The translations under genes were made by a program, and so were the position numbers. Positions 8,138-18,707 of a stretch of 64,000 nt of DNA are shown piece after piece. The notes under the pieces are model-generated. The model searched no databases. It worked only from the letters and a program-made list of their open reading frames with translations, and was not told where the DNA came from. Origin of the DNA: Bacteroidota bacterium (GTDB lineage: Bacteria; Bacteroidota; Bacteroidia; AKYH767-A; OLB10). The DNA lies in the NCBI GenBank assembly GCA_016713445.1, contig JADJPB010000009.1, positions 62,001-126,000 on the forward strand, in the 5' to 3' direction. The first letter of the stretch is position 1, and the number at the start of each line of letters is the position of its first letter.

Positions 8138-9342
8138 ATGAAAGATGCATATTTAGTATCAGGAGTAAGAACAGCGATTGGAAATTTTGCGGGAACATTG
8201 GCACCAGTCCGTGCCGATGATTTAGCTGCGCATGTGTTGAAAGGGTTGTTGGAAAAAAATCCATCCTTAGATCCCGCCGCTATTGAAGATGTTCTCCTCG
8301 GTTGTGCAAATCAAGCCGGTGAAGATAATCGCAATGTTGCACGTATGGCGGTGCTTTTGGCAGGGTATCCTATTTCAGTTCCGGGTGAAACAATTAATCG
8401 ATTGTGCGCTTCCGGACTTTCAGCGTCAGCATCGGCATCAAGAATTATTAAATCAGGTGAAGCCGATATCATCGTTGCAGGTGGAGTAGAAAACATGACC
8501 CGTGGACCGTGGGTGATGTCGAAAACAAGTACACCTTATGGTCGCGATGCACAATTATTCGATTCGAGTTTTGGATGGCGATTTGTAAATCCATTGATGA
8601 AAGAAAAGTTTGGTGTAGAAGCGATGGGTGAAACGGCTGAAAATTTAGCGGTTCGTGATACCATCTCAAGAGAAGATCAAGATCAATTTGCATGGTGGTC
8701 ACAACAAAAAGCAAAGAAAGCTAATGAAAGTGGACGCTTTGAAAAAGAAATTATTCCCATATCCATCCCCGTTAGGAAAGGTGAGCCGCTTATTTTTTCA
8801 AATGATGAATTTGCAAAACCAAATACAACGATAGAAGGATTGGCAAAATTACGTCCAGCATTTAATAAACAAGGAACTGTAACTGCAGGTAACGCAAGTG
8901 GATTGAATGATGGAGCAGCAGCTTTATTGTTTGCATCTGAAGCAGGTTTGAAAAAGTATCAACTAAAACCATTAGCTCGAATTTTAGCATCCGCTGCTCA
9001 TGGTGTTGAACCCGGTATCATGGGAATTGGTCCGGTAGAAGCAGCGAATAAAGCCATTCGTTTGGCTGGTATCACTTGGAATGATATTGATATTATTGAA
9101 CTGAACGAAGCTTTCGCTGCTCAAAGTCTCGCATGCATTCGCGCCTGGAATATCGCTGACAATGATAATCGCATCAATCCTAACGGAGGTGCAATTGCAT
9201 TAGGACATCCATTGGGAATGAGTGGTGCACGAATTTTACTTTCTGCCGCTCTTGAATTGCAACTTCAGCAAAAAAGTATGCCTTAGTCACTATGTGTGTG
9301 GGAGTAGGGCAAGGGTATGCAATGGTAGTTGAGAGATGCTAA
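8138..9342 (+). CDS. paaJ: 3-oxoadipyl-CoA thiolase PaaJ, frame break near the 3' end
   Basis: A thiolase of 401 residues after repair, the usual length for 3-oxoadipyl-CoA/3-oxo-5,6-dehydrosuberyl-CoA thiolases. It cleaves the last intermediate to succinyl-CoA and acetyl-CoA. The nucleophilic cysteine is in RLCASGLSAS (about residue 90), and the histidine in GGAIALGHPLGMSGAR. The frame stops early at 9286. Adding one A to the A6 run at 9270-9275 restores YALVTMCVGVGQGYAMVVERC, which carries the second catalytic cysteine. The repaired stop (9340-9342) overlaps the stop of the convergent kinase gene. Last gene of the paa stretch. Confidence 0.92.
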
Positions 9343-10469
9343 ATTTTCTCCACGGATTTTGATGGGACAAGAGGAATGGAAAATCCAAAAGTGGATCCTT
9401 CTCCTTTCTTACTCGTAACCCAAATTTTACCACCATGATTTTCGATTAGTTTTTTTGCGATACTAAGTCCAAGCCCGGTGCTTGATTCTCCTGCAGTACT
9501 TCGTACACTCGTTTTGGTAAAAGGTTCAAAAACTTTGGATTGTTCCGACTCTGGAATTCCTTGTCCTTGGTCTGCGACTTTAATGACAACTTGGTCTTCT
9601 ATTACATCAGCAGTAATTTCAATGGAAGTTTCCGAATGTGAAAATTTGATGGCATTGGTAATTAAATTAATCAATACTTGCCCCAATTGCTCTTGATTCC
9701 CATGTATCATATTTACTGTGTCGCCAATACTGAAACCTAAGTGAATGTTCTTTTTGTCCGCATTGTTTTTCACCTGATTTATACAGGAAATAACAAAATC
9801 CTTTACATTAAAATCAGAAAGTTTTCCGATCAACTCTCCGGATTCAATTCTTGAAACATCCAATAAATTATCAAGTAAATCCATCATTCCTCGTGATGTG
9901 TTAATGATGATCTTTAAGTAGTTTTTATGTTCTGTGCTTAAAGAAATATCTGCTTCATCTTCCAAAAATGTTGAGAAGGTAATTATATTCCCTAATGGAT
10001 TTCTAAGATCATGTGATGCCATTCCTAGAAAATAATTTTTCTCTTCGTTTAATTTGCTGAGTTCCGCGTTCTTTTGCTCGATTTCAATTTGCTGTGAGTA
10101 GAGTTGCAGAAGCATATTTACTTTTGCACATGTAATATCAGTGTCTAGTGGCTTGAAAAGGTAATCAATTGCACCTTCTTCTAACCCTTTTAACATGTAT
10201 TTTTTCTCTTTGCTGATAGCAGTAACGAATACGATGGGTGTTTTTCGTGTGCGTTTTGTTGACTTAAGTATATTTGCCACTTCGAAGCCATCCATCTCCG
10301 GCATTTGGACATCTAAAAGAATTAAAGATAAGTCTTCTTCAAAAGCTATTTTTAAAGCTTCTTCTCCCGAGTTGGCTTGAAAAATTTCCCGATCATCTTG
10401 AGCAAGGATGCAATCCAGCGAATATAGGTTTTCTGGTCTGTCGTCAACAATAAGTATTTTGTGTTTCAT
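9339..10469 (-). CDS. Receiver-histidine kinase (response regulator fused to HisKA/HATPase)
   Basis: A 376-residue soluble protein. An N-terminal receiver domain (about residues 1-120) has the acidic pair IVDD and phospho-acceptor Asp in LLDVQMPEMDG. A coiled linker follows, then HisKA with the H-box MASHDLRNPLGN (about residue 155). A HATPase domain has an N-box NAIKFSH, DQGQGIPESE and GLGLSIAKKL. This layout lets the kinase be set by phosphorylation of its own receiver, possibly by the hybrid kinase of the same operon. It follows cheR by 18 bases on the same strand. No output domain. Intact. Partner and stimulus unknown. Confidence 0.9.
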   Translation of the reverse strand: MKHKILIVDDRPENLYSLDCILAQDDREIFQANSGEEALKIAFEEDLSLILLDVQMPEMDGFEVANILKSTKRTRKTPIVFVTAISKEKKYMLKGLEEGAIDYLFKPLDTDITCAKVNMLLQLYSQQIEIEQKNAELSKLNEEKNYFLGMASHDLRNPLGNIITFSTFLEDEADISLSTEHKNYLKIIINTSRGMMDLLDNLLDVSRIESGELIGKLSDFNVKDFVISCINQVKNNADKKNIHLGFSIGDTVNMIHGNQEQLGQVLINLITNAIKFSHSETSIEITADVIEDQVVIKVADQGQGIPESEQSKVFEPFTKTSVRSTAGESSTGLGLSIAKKLIENHGGKIWVTSKKGEGSTFGFSIPLVPSKSVEKI

Positions 10470-10487
10470 TTTTTTACTTGTGATAAT

Positions 10488-11315
10488 TTAATTGTGAGCG
10501 AAATATTGATATATATTTTGACCGCTGTCCACTAATTTTAGTTTTGTTTCAGCTATTCCAATAAGGGATTCGCAATTGGAGAGACCAATATATCCCCCGT
10601 TGATTAAGGAGTTTAACATGGCATCTACTAATTTTTGTTGATGGAAATTTTGATAATAAATAAGCATGTTCCTGCAAATTATAATATCAAATTCATTGAA
10701 TGGATGATCATGACCTAGTTCGTGTTTTGCAAATTGAATTTGATTGAGAATGGAAGATTTGAGTATAGAGCTCTCTCTTGTATAAGTGAAGTATTCTGAA
10801 AGGTGTTGGACTCCACCTGCTTCATGATAATCATTGAGTGTGTTTTGTACATCTTTTAAAGAGAGGACACCTTTTTTTGCGTCACTCAAAGCTTTCTCAT
10901 TAATGTCTGTTGCATAGATGGTGCATTTGCCAAGTAAGTTACTTTCTTTTAGCAGGATTGCCAATGAGTAAGCTTCTGAACCATTTGAACACCCTGTATG
11001 CCAAATTCTAACGCTTCCTTTTTTCTGCTGAATAGTTTTAATAAGTTTAACCACTTGTCGAAAGAATGCAGGCTCTCTAAATAATCGTGTATACGTAATT
11101 TGTAGTTCTTTTTGTAATTCTTGTGCTATTTTTGGTTTATTAATTATTATATCACGTATCATACTTGCTTTATCAATTCCATGTTTTTGGAAATAATAAG
11201 CAAGCCTTCTTTCTAAATATAGTTCGTGATATCCATCTAAATTAACATCGTAAAGTTCTCTTACGATTTTCTTGATTTCAAGACCTGATTTTGTGAACTC
11301 GAAGGGAGCTATCAT
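10488..11315 (-). CDS. CheR-type protein-glutamate O-methyltransferase
   Basis: A 275-residue protein of the CheR family, which uses S-adenosylmethionine to methylate glutamates on chemoreceptors or related signalling proteins. The N-terminal helical CheR domain spans about 1-80. The methyltransferase domain has VRIWHTGCSNGSEAYSLA (SAM-binding motif, usually WCAGCSTGEE), YATDINEKAL, and FDIIICRNMLIYY. No cheB, mcp or cheA gene is nearby. Its start overlaps the upstream hybrid kinase stop by four bases, so it is coupled to it. The role is likely in a non-flagellar sensory system; this is inferred from the neighbours. Confidence 0.9.
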   Translation of the reverse strand: MIAPFEFTKSGLEIKKIVRELYDVNLDGYHELYLERRLAYYFQKHGIDKASMIRDIIINKPKIAQELQKELQITYTRLFREPAFFRQVVKLIKTIQQKKGSVRIWHTGCSNGSEAYSLAILLKESNLLGKCTIYATDINEKALSDAKKGVLSLKDVQNTLNDYHEAGGVQHLSEYFTYTRESSILKSSILNQIQFAKHELGHDHPFNEFDIIICRNMLIYYQNFHQQKLVDAMLNSLINGGYIGLSNCESLIGIAETKLKLVDSGQNIYQYFAHN

Positions 11316-14300
11316 TGGAAGAAATTGTTAAGCATTTGATAAAGTGAGTTTCCTTGTATGGGCTTTGTTATATGATCGTTCAGGCCATTAAATAAACTTA
11401 TTTCTCGATCTCCTTTCATGGCCTTAGCAGTTAAAGCAATGATTGGAATATTCGAAAGTGAATTCATGCTACGAATCTTTTTTGTGGTTTCATATCCGTC
11501 CATGTCGGGCATCATGATGTCCATTAATACCATGTCGGTCTTTGGATTGTTTTGTAGATACTCAATGGCTTTTTCGCCGCTGGAAACGGCTTGAATGTCC
11601 ATTTCATGCATTTCAAGGAGTGATGTTAAAGCGAATATATTTCTATGGTCGTCATCTACAATAAGGATTTTTTTTCCTTTGTATGAATTTGTTATGATTG
11701 GCGTTGAGGAAAGAGTATTTCTAAGTTTTTGCTCCTTTACAGATTGAAGAAAAAGCGCTGTTTCTTCCATCAAGGAAGATTCATTCTGCGAGTTTTTGTT
11801 GATGTAGCTGCTTGCATAATTTCTCAATATTGTTTTCTCGTTGTTGTTCAGTATTCGAGAACTATATACAATTACAGGTATTGAACTTAAGGTTGGTTCT
11901 TCTTTGAATTTTTTGAGTAATTGTAAACCGTCTGAGTCTGGTAAGTTTAAGTCTAATATGATGCAGTCATATTTGCCTTTTGCCAAGTGATCGACGCCTT
12001 CTTTTCCAGTTTCAGCTATTTCGCATGAGACTCCCTGTTTTTTTAGCATCTGCCTGATGATTAAGCTTTGTGTTGGTGAATCTTCAATGACCAATACTTT
12101 GCTACTGTTATCGAGTGATTCTTTTAATTTGCCAAATAGTTGTGAGATTTCTGCCTTGCTGTTGGGCTTATCGACCCAGGATACTAATGGGAAGGAAAGA
12201 TCATTTTCATTTTCGTTTTCTGCTTTAATGCTGGTAACAACATGTACAGGAATATGCGAGATGTTTTTGTTTTCTCGGATTCTGTTTAATATACTCCATC
12301 CATCAATTCCAGGTAGATTCATGTCTAGGATTATTGCATCCGGTTTTGTATTACAAATTCGAATGTATCCAGTGTCTCCTCTATGACAAACTTCAGTTTT
12401 GAAGCCTTCTGCCAGTGCCATTTTTTCTAATGCGAGTGCATAATCAGTATCATCTTCAATAATGAGAATGGTTTTAGCTTCAGAATAAATATTGGATTGA
12501 AGTGTAACTCCCGTAGGAAGTTCTACTGTGAAGGTACTTCCTTTTCCAAGCTCACTTTCAACCGCTATTCCACCGCCTAAAAGTGTAGCGAATTCTTTGC
12601 TTATGCTGAGTCCTAATCCGGTTCCTCCAAATTTCCGACTTGTGGAACTATCTACTTGTTTGAATGATTCGAAGATATTTTCAATTTTTTCAAGAGGAAT
12701 ACCAATTCCATTATCGCTTACTGTAAATTGAATGTTCCCCGATTTCTCAGTAATTTTAAATTGGACAAGTCCTCCTTTATTGGTAAATTTGATTGCATTG
12801 GAAAGTAAATTTTTTAAAATTTGAGCAACCCGCATTTGATCTGAATTCATTTTTAAGAGATACGGAGTCTCATTGATTACTTCTAATGAGATTCCTTTAT
12901 GCGTCGAGATTTGTCTAATCTCATTCATTAATGTTTGAATGAAAGAATGAATTGAGAATTCCTCTTTTTCAATTTCAATTTTTCCCGCTTCAATTTTGGA
13001 TAGGTCTAGTATATCATTGATGAGGTGAAGTAAATCGGTTCCCGATTTATGAACCACACTGGCAAATTCAATTTGCTTTTTATTCATATTATCATCTTTG
13101 TTTTCAGAAAGTAACTTGGAAAGAATGATAATACTATTGAGCGGTGTCCTTAACTCATGACTCATATTCGCTAAAAATTCTGATTTGTATTGACTCGCTC
13201 GTTTCAGTAATTCGGCTTTGGTGCTGAGATCAATTTTAGTCGTTTCTAGCTCTTTGTTCTTACTTTGTAGTTCTTTAAATTGTTTTTCCAGTTGGGAGGC
13301 TTTGTGGATGAGCTCTTCGTTTTTATTTAGGAGCTCATTCGATTTTTTTGCAAATGCTGTTTTGATATTTGAATTTCCCAACTCTGTTTACTTAGTTTTC
13401 GAATACTACTTTGTAGCTCTTGATCTCGAAGTTCGAGTTGTTTGTTTAATTTTTGAGAATGATCGAGCAAGAGCTGAAGCTGATCTTCTGATCTTTTCCT
13501 TTCTGTTATATCAAGGCAAATTAGAATGTGACGTATGATTTCACCGTTTTCATCATGAACCGGAGAAGTACTTACTAGTGTCCAAATCGGTTCTTTCGTT
13601 TTGCTATAGAGTATGGTTTCAAAAGAAGTTACCTTCCCTTTTGCCATCATTGTTTCCGCTTTTTTAAAATTCGATTTATCGGTTAAAACGCCTTCTAATA
13701 ACTCGAAAGGGGTTTCTTTTTAATTCAAATTCGTTGTGCTTCTTCTCTGTATTATTTGTAGCTGACATTACCGCACCGGTCACTTTACCATTTGATATGA
13801 TGGGGTTGAATTTTATATCATAATAATATGTGGTTTTTTGTAAAATTATACTTTTGCTAAAATTTAAGTTCTCGTTTTCTAATACTCTCTTATAGTATAA
13901 ACTCCAAGGAATAGGTTCCCCTGTATTTTTACCTTGCTTATCCATTAGAATTAAATGCATGCCAATTTCAACTTCGAATCCGTAAATATCGAAGAAGAAG
14001 GTTTTAAACGCCTCATTAAATTGGGTAATTCTAAAATTCCGATCGATCTGCCAAATGGGATCTTTTAAATTCGAAATCAATGATCGTAAACTCGCAATGT
14101 TTTCTACTGTTTTTTTATTGGAATAATTGTAGAGTTTGTAAAAGTAGTGTACTAAGTACATCGTCATGAATAAACTGATCGTCATCGATAATGAATAGTT
14201 TACTTCATTGATACGTCTATCACGATGTAATTCCGGGATGATATTGATGGATTCATTTGTGCATACGACTAGAAGGAATGTTGGCAATGCCATTAGTAAT

Positions 14301-14689
14301 GACATTTGCAGTTTTTTCTTTTCACTGAAAAAAAGCATTGTACTGGCAGCTAACGGAAAGAAAAAGTAAAATACTCCGGTGTCTGTGTGGTTAGTGAGAT
14401 GTAGGTAGTATAGGTATAATCCGCCTCCAATTAAAAATATATTTCTGCTCAATGTGTAATATTCTCTCCTAAAGAGAAGTATACATCCTAACATAAAGAA
14501 AGTGGAGATTATGTTGTTATTTACACCTTGACTGTAATTCGTTATATAACTTGATACAATGTAAATTAGTGATATGGCTAGTGTAGCAAGATGTATTCTG
14601 TATAAAAGATTTAGTCTTCTTTTTTCCTCTTCCGAATAGCCGGAATTCAACGGAGGGTAAGCAATGAAGTTAAAGGTGTTTTTCCACAT
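11312..14689 (-). CDS. Membrane-bound PAS hybrid histidine kinase with three receiver domains, two frame breaks
   Basis: About 1,125 residues in three frames. About six hydrophobic helices occupy residues 25-200, followed by a PAS domain around SNLKDPIWQIDRNFRITQFN. A second, shortened PAS follows (TPFELLEGVLTDKS to HILICLDITERK), then a coiled coil. HisKA has MSHELRTPLNS and HATPase has NAIKFTNKGG, DNGIGIP and GGTGLGLSIS. Three receivers have phospho-acceptors in ILDMNLPGIDG, ILDLNLPDSDG and LMDIMMPDMDG. Frames change at T5 (13717-13721) and T7 (13343-13349); one added A on the coding strand at each restores LKKETPFELLEG and HLQKKSNELLN. The second PAS lacks its usual first ~50 residues. First gene of the cheR operon. 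The signal sensed is unknown. Confidence 0.88.
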
Positions 14690-15073
14690 AGTACAAAGGC
14701 ATTTTTATTAGTAGGGTGTTTACGCCTTTTATATCGTTAAGTTTTCATCGCTATCTTCTGTGATGTAAGTTCTTAGATTATTTTGTTTTGTTAGTGAATC
14801 ACAAATGCCAAATAATTCGTCAATCGACGTAGTTATCTGAAATTCTATTTATCGAAATTTTTCTGAGAATTCAATTTAATACATTGATAAACAACTAAAT
14901 AAAATAATAGCTTTTAGCAGGATAAAGAATAATGGATATCGCTTTAGCATTTTGAATGATACAAAGAAGCTTCTCTGAAATGTAAATTGATGTAAGTTTA
15001 TGGAACTTTTTTACACAGTTTTGCGATCGTGAAGGATCCGTTTTTGTAAAACAAATGAGTAGAAAATGAGATA
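14690..15073. other. AT-rich spacer upstream of the hybrid kinase
   Basis: No coding frame is credible. It must hold the end of the outer-membrane protein transcript and the start of the kinase transcript. I found neither a TAnnTTTG box nor a clear terminator hairpin here. Confidence 0.5.
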
Positions 15074-17410
15074 CTAAAAAGGATACCCTATACCAAAATT
15101 GTAAGTGATGTCACCTAGATTTTTTGATGGTAAAACCCATCTTTCATCCAAATTTTGTTTGGGGTCTCTTACTTGTATTGCACCATCTAATCTTAGGATG
15201 AAGAAGGTGAAATCAAATCGTATTCCAAGCCCAGCTCCAATTGCAATTTGATCTAAAAAAGTATTAGTGTTGAATACACCAATTGTACTGTTGTTAAAAG
15301 ATTTCAATAGCCATATATTTCCTGCGTCAATAAAAGTTGCGCCTTTAAGTTTTCGGTAAATATCGAAACGATATTCGAGGTTAGTGGTTATTTTTATGTC
15401 TCCAAATCGTTCAAAATAATCTTCCTTTGTATTACTTCCCGGACCTAAGTTTCGTGTCCTCCAAGCTCTAATATCATTAGGACCACCTGCGTAAAAACTT
15501 TTTTCGAAGGGTAGCTTAATCGAATTTCCATACGCTAAACCAAAGCCCATGGCAATTCGAAATACAGCCAGTGCATTGGAGAAATTTACGGGTTTATAAA
15601 ACCTCAAATCAAAATCTGGACGAAAATATTGTGCAAATTTTAGATTGAATAATTCAGAAGGAAGGGTGTCAACAATATTTTCACCTCCAATTCTCTTGGC
15701 TAAGTAAATACTGTTTCCCGCCAATTCTAGATTGGCACGAAAGAAGAAATACTTATTTCGATTCCCCAAATCTTGGTTGTTGAATAAGTAACTGATACGT
15801 CCATCGGCAATGAATTGATTGGAATATCCTAATATGATGGTAGGATCCTGTAGCTCTTCCAACTGCATCTGAAATGCTGGATCGAGTTTTACATTTAGAT
15901 AGTTGATCTCAGCTGGATAAAAGTAAAATCGATTAAAAGGGTTGTTTTCTTTGTATAGAAATAACCCAAATTGACTAACTGTCGGTAGTATTCCGGGCGA
16001 TTTTGCGTGTTGAAGCTTGCTGAAATAGAGGTACTGGGATTACTTACTTTTTTGGATGTCTGATGTTGAAAGGCCAAAGACCTCTAGGAAAGGTTAATGT
16101 AAATTCCGGTCAATTTCATAGGCGTTGAATAAAGCAAGTTGACTGGTGGTTTCATAGGTGGTATCCCCAAAGTTTTGCTGAATTTCAAGCCCTCCTTTTA
16201 TTTTGAATGTAAATGTTTCAGCACCTTTGAATATGTTTTTATTTCTATAAACAAGGTTCCCTGCAATTCCAAAGTTACCACCGTTGTTTGTGCCTTCTGC
16301 TTCCGCCTTGAATTCTTGTCTGGGCTGTGGAGATAATAAGATAAAACAGCGTAAAGGTATTATTGAGTCAGTAGGTGAGTGATCTAATATTTCTGATCGA
16401 ATATTTATGAATCTGAAAATTCCAAGATCTGAAAGTCGACGATAGGTTAAATCGAAATTTTCTTGTGCATAGAGAGAGTCTTTTTTTATAAAAACATGCT
16501 CTACTAAATGCTTGGCATTTTGACTGTACTGTAATTGACCTCTAGAAATGAATACCATGTTTTCAATGTAAGTGGTATCCTTTTCAACGCTGGTGGTTGT
16601 TAAAATCGGGTCATAGTCTACTTCAATAAAAATCTCTTTTATATAACTTTTTTGGTGAAATTCACTTTCTACTGTTTGTGCAGAATCTTTTACTCTTGTT
16701 TGTGGATTAGTTACAACCATCCATATGTCAACTTGATTGCTTTTTAAGGAAGAATCAATGTCGAAGTAAATGTATTGGGTGCTAAAATTAAAGTAACCAA
16801 GGTTGCGAAGTCGAATAGACACTCGATTGAGTTCATTTTGTAATAAAGCATTGGAAAATTTTTTGCCGGATGAAAGGAGTGATGGTGTTGGATCGTTAAG
16901 AATTAATTCGCGAATGGTCGAATCTTTTATTTCGTACTTTATATTGCGTATTTTATAGGGTTCACCGGATTTTATTTTATAATATACCCGGGCTTTTTTT
17001 CTTTTATAAACGGTGCTGTCAATGACAGTAGCATTAAAATATCCGTTATTTTGAAATAAAATTTCTATTTGTTCTTGCGATTTATAGGTTAGGTTGGTGT
17101 CAAGTAAAATGGGTTCTTCACCAATGGCTTCTTTAATCCATTTTTTAAATTTTGTCTCTTTCCCAAGCGTCGCTAAATTATAAACACCCAAATGAAACCG
17201 AAAAACACCAAGAATTTTGCGGTTGGGCTTTTGCTTGAAAATAGCCACTACACTTTCATTGTATTCTGAACGATTGTTTTTAATAATATTTTTGTCAAGA
17301 AGATGTCGTCCTTCTGGAATCGTCTTAAATACATTACAACTGCTCGAAAGTAGCATTGCAAACAACAAGAGTGTTGCTAGGGTTGTAAAGTGGAGTATTC
17401 CTTTCGTCAT
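15074..17410 (-). CDS. BamA/TamA-family outer-membrane protein (lipoprotein-type N-terminus), three frame breaks
   Basis: About 780 residues after joining. A signal with a lipobox-like LLSSSCN (about residue 22) leads into POTRA-like repeats (roughly 30-350: NNGYFNATV, GEPYKIRNIKYE, LRNLGYFNF, YRRLSDLGIFRFINI). A C-terminal beta-barrel of the Omp85/surface-antigen family follows and ends with a typical aromatic final strand, NFGIGYPF. FYAGGPNDIRAWRTRNLGPG is the conserved loop-6 region (GGxxxxRG-like). Breaks lie near 16095, at T6 (16048-16053) and near 15975; reading across gives FTLTFPRGLWPFNIRHPKKVS and NNPFNRFYFYPAEINYLNV. The start was moved to MTKGILHF (17410). It is divergent from the rRNA methyltransferase with only 44 bases between. 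Likely role: insertion of outer-membrane proteins; substrate unknown. Confidence 0.85.
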
Positions 17411-17443
17411 AATGTGACGGATGTAAAAATACAATTAGAAACG

Positions 17444-17451
17444 TATATTTG
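17444..17451 (+). promoter_or_regulatory. -7 box directly before the rRNA methyltransferase start
   Basis: TATATTTG matches TAnnTTTG and is only three bases from the ATG at 17455. A transcript starting at the usual distance from this box would begin at or next to the start codon, suggesting a leaderless mRNA. Consensus-based inference. Confidence 0.4.
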
Positions 17452-17454
17452 GAC

Positions 17455-18217
17455 ATGTTATCAAAAGCACTTATCAAACAACTTCGTTCATTACAAGTAA
17501 AGAAGTTTCGCGATGTAGAGCAGCTATTTGTGGTGGAAGGCCCAAAGTTGTTGGATGAGTTGGTGAATTCTCCCGCTTGGAAGATTGATCATATTTATTC
17601 TACTGACGAACAATTGATTTCTTCATTGAATATGTCTTCTCCCTATTCTATTATCAACGATAAAGAATTGAAGCAGATTTCCGCTCTTTCTACTCCCAAT
17701 AAAGTGTTGGCAACAGTAAAATATAGCGATTCGCAAGAGAGAAGTGAGGCTGGCATTTCAGGATTTTATCTTCTCTTAGATAAAATTCAAGACCCTGGAA
17801 ATCTTGGAACGATTATCAGAATTGCTGATTGGTTTGGGGTAGATGGTATTATTTGCTCCTCGGATACAGCCGACTTTTATAACCCAAAAGGTTATTCAGT
17901 CCAGCATGGGTAGTATCTTTAGGGTTCCTATCTTTTATGAGGATCTTTCAGTGGTCTTGGAAAAGAATCTAAAAACATCAAACTTGCCTGTGTTTGCAGC
18001 GATGCTCGAAGGTGATAATATTTATAAATCTACCATTGATCGAAAGGCTTTTCTACTGATGGGTAATGAAAGTAATGGTGTAAATCATGATCTTAATCAG
18101 TTTATTACTAATAAGATACATATTCCTTCAGGAAAATCATCTAAACCTACAGCTGAGTCTCTAAATGTTGCGATTGCCGCAGCAATTATTTGCTCGGAAT
18201 GGGCGAGGGTTAAATAA
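17455..18217 (+). CDS. SpoU/TrmH-family RNA 2'-O-ribose methyltransferase, frame break
   Basis: About 254 residues after repair. The N-terminal substrate-binding part is LRSLQVKKFRDVEQLFVVEGPKLLDELV. The SPOUT domain has LLDKIQDPGNLGTIIRIADWFG (motif 1), LLMGNESNGVN (motif 2) and the knot-forming end IPSGKSSKPTAESLNVAIAAAI (motif 3). These enzymes methylate ribose 2'-OH in rRNA or tRNA; the target cannot be assigned. The frames change at about 17885-17892, in CCAAAAGGTT; removing one G gives NPKVIQSSMGSIFRVP. ATG 17455 is preferred over the TTG two codons earlier. It converges with apaG, 17 bases apart. Confidence 0.88.
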
Positions 18218-18234
18218 AAAAACAGGAAGGTTTA

Positions 18235-18627
18235 TTAGTTCAATTTGGATGGAACAACCATCTTGAAAACAGGGATTTTTACAAAGAATAGCTTTTTGTC
18301 GTATTGGCGCTCCATTAAATAGGTACCAAACATTTTCCCTAATTCAGTGTTTAAATTGCATCCTGATACATATCGGTAGGTCTCACCAGGGGCAATAAAT
18401 GGCTGTTCACCAACTACGCCTTCTCCTTCAACTTCGCGTCTTGTATTGTCAGAATCAACAATATACCAATGTCTTCGCTTTAAACGAATGGCCTGCTCAC
18501 TATCATTTTTGATGGTGATGCGGTAGGCAAAAACATAATGAGACTGCGTAGGATTACTATGAGTTGGTTGATAAAATGTCTCAACACTAACTCTAATTCC
18601 TGCTGTTACCTCTGTAAATATGGCCAT
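18235..18627 (-). CDS. apaG: ApaG protein
   Basis: A 130-residue protein with the all-beta, fibronectin-like ApaG fold. Recognisable parts are VFAYRITIKNDSEQAIRLKRRHWYI, the GEGVVGEQPFIAPGETYRYVSG segment with its GxGxxG loop, and GTYLMERQ. ApaG is linked genetically to Co2+/Mg2+ homeostasis, but its biochemical role is unsettled. Start MAIFTEVTAG (18627) was chosen: the longer frame back to 18690 adds only an unconserved hydrophobic stretch, and a -7 box lies between the two. Confidence 0.93.
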   Translation of the reverse strand: MAIFTEVTAGIRVSVETFYQPTHSNPTQSHYVFAYRITIKNDSEQAIRLKRRHWYIVDSDNTRREVEGEGVVGEQPFIAPGETYRYVSGCNLNTELGKMFGTYLMERQYDKKLFFVKIPVFKMVVPSKLN

Positions 18628-18645
18628 AATTGAATTGATAATGAT

Positions 18646-18653
18646 CAAAAATA
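18646..18653 (-). promoter_or_regulatory. -7 box for apaG
   Basis: The minus strand reads TATTTTTG, a match to TAnnTTTG, 18 bases before the apaG ATG. It would allow apaG to be transcribed separately from the upstream operon. Confidence 0.4.
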
Positions 18654-18707
18654 AGTAGCTCAGCTGAGAATAACAAGAGATTTTGACCAATCGTATCTAT
18701 GTAGTGG

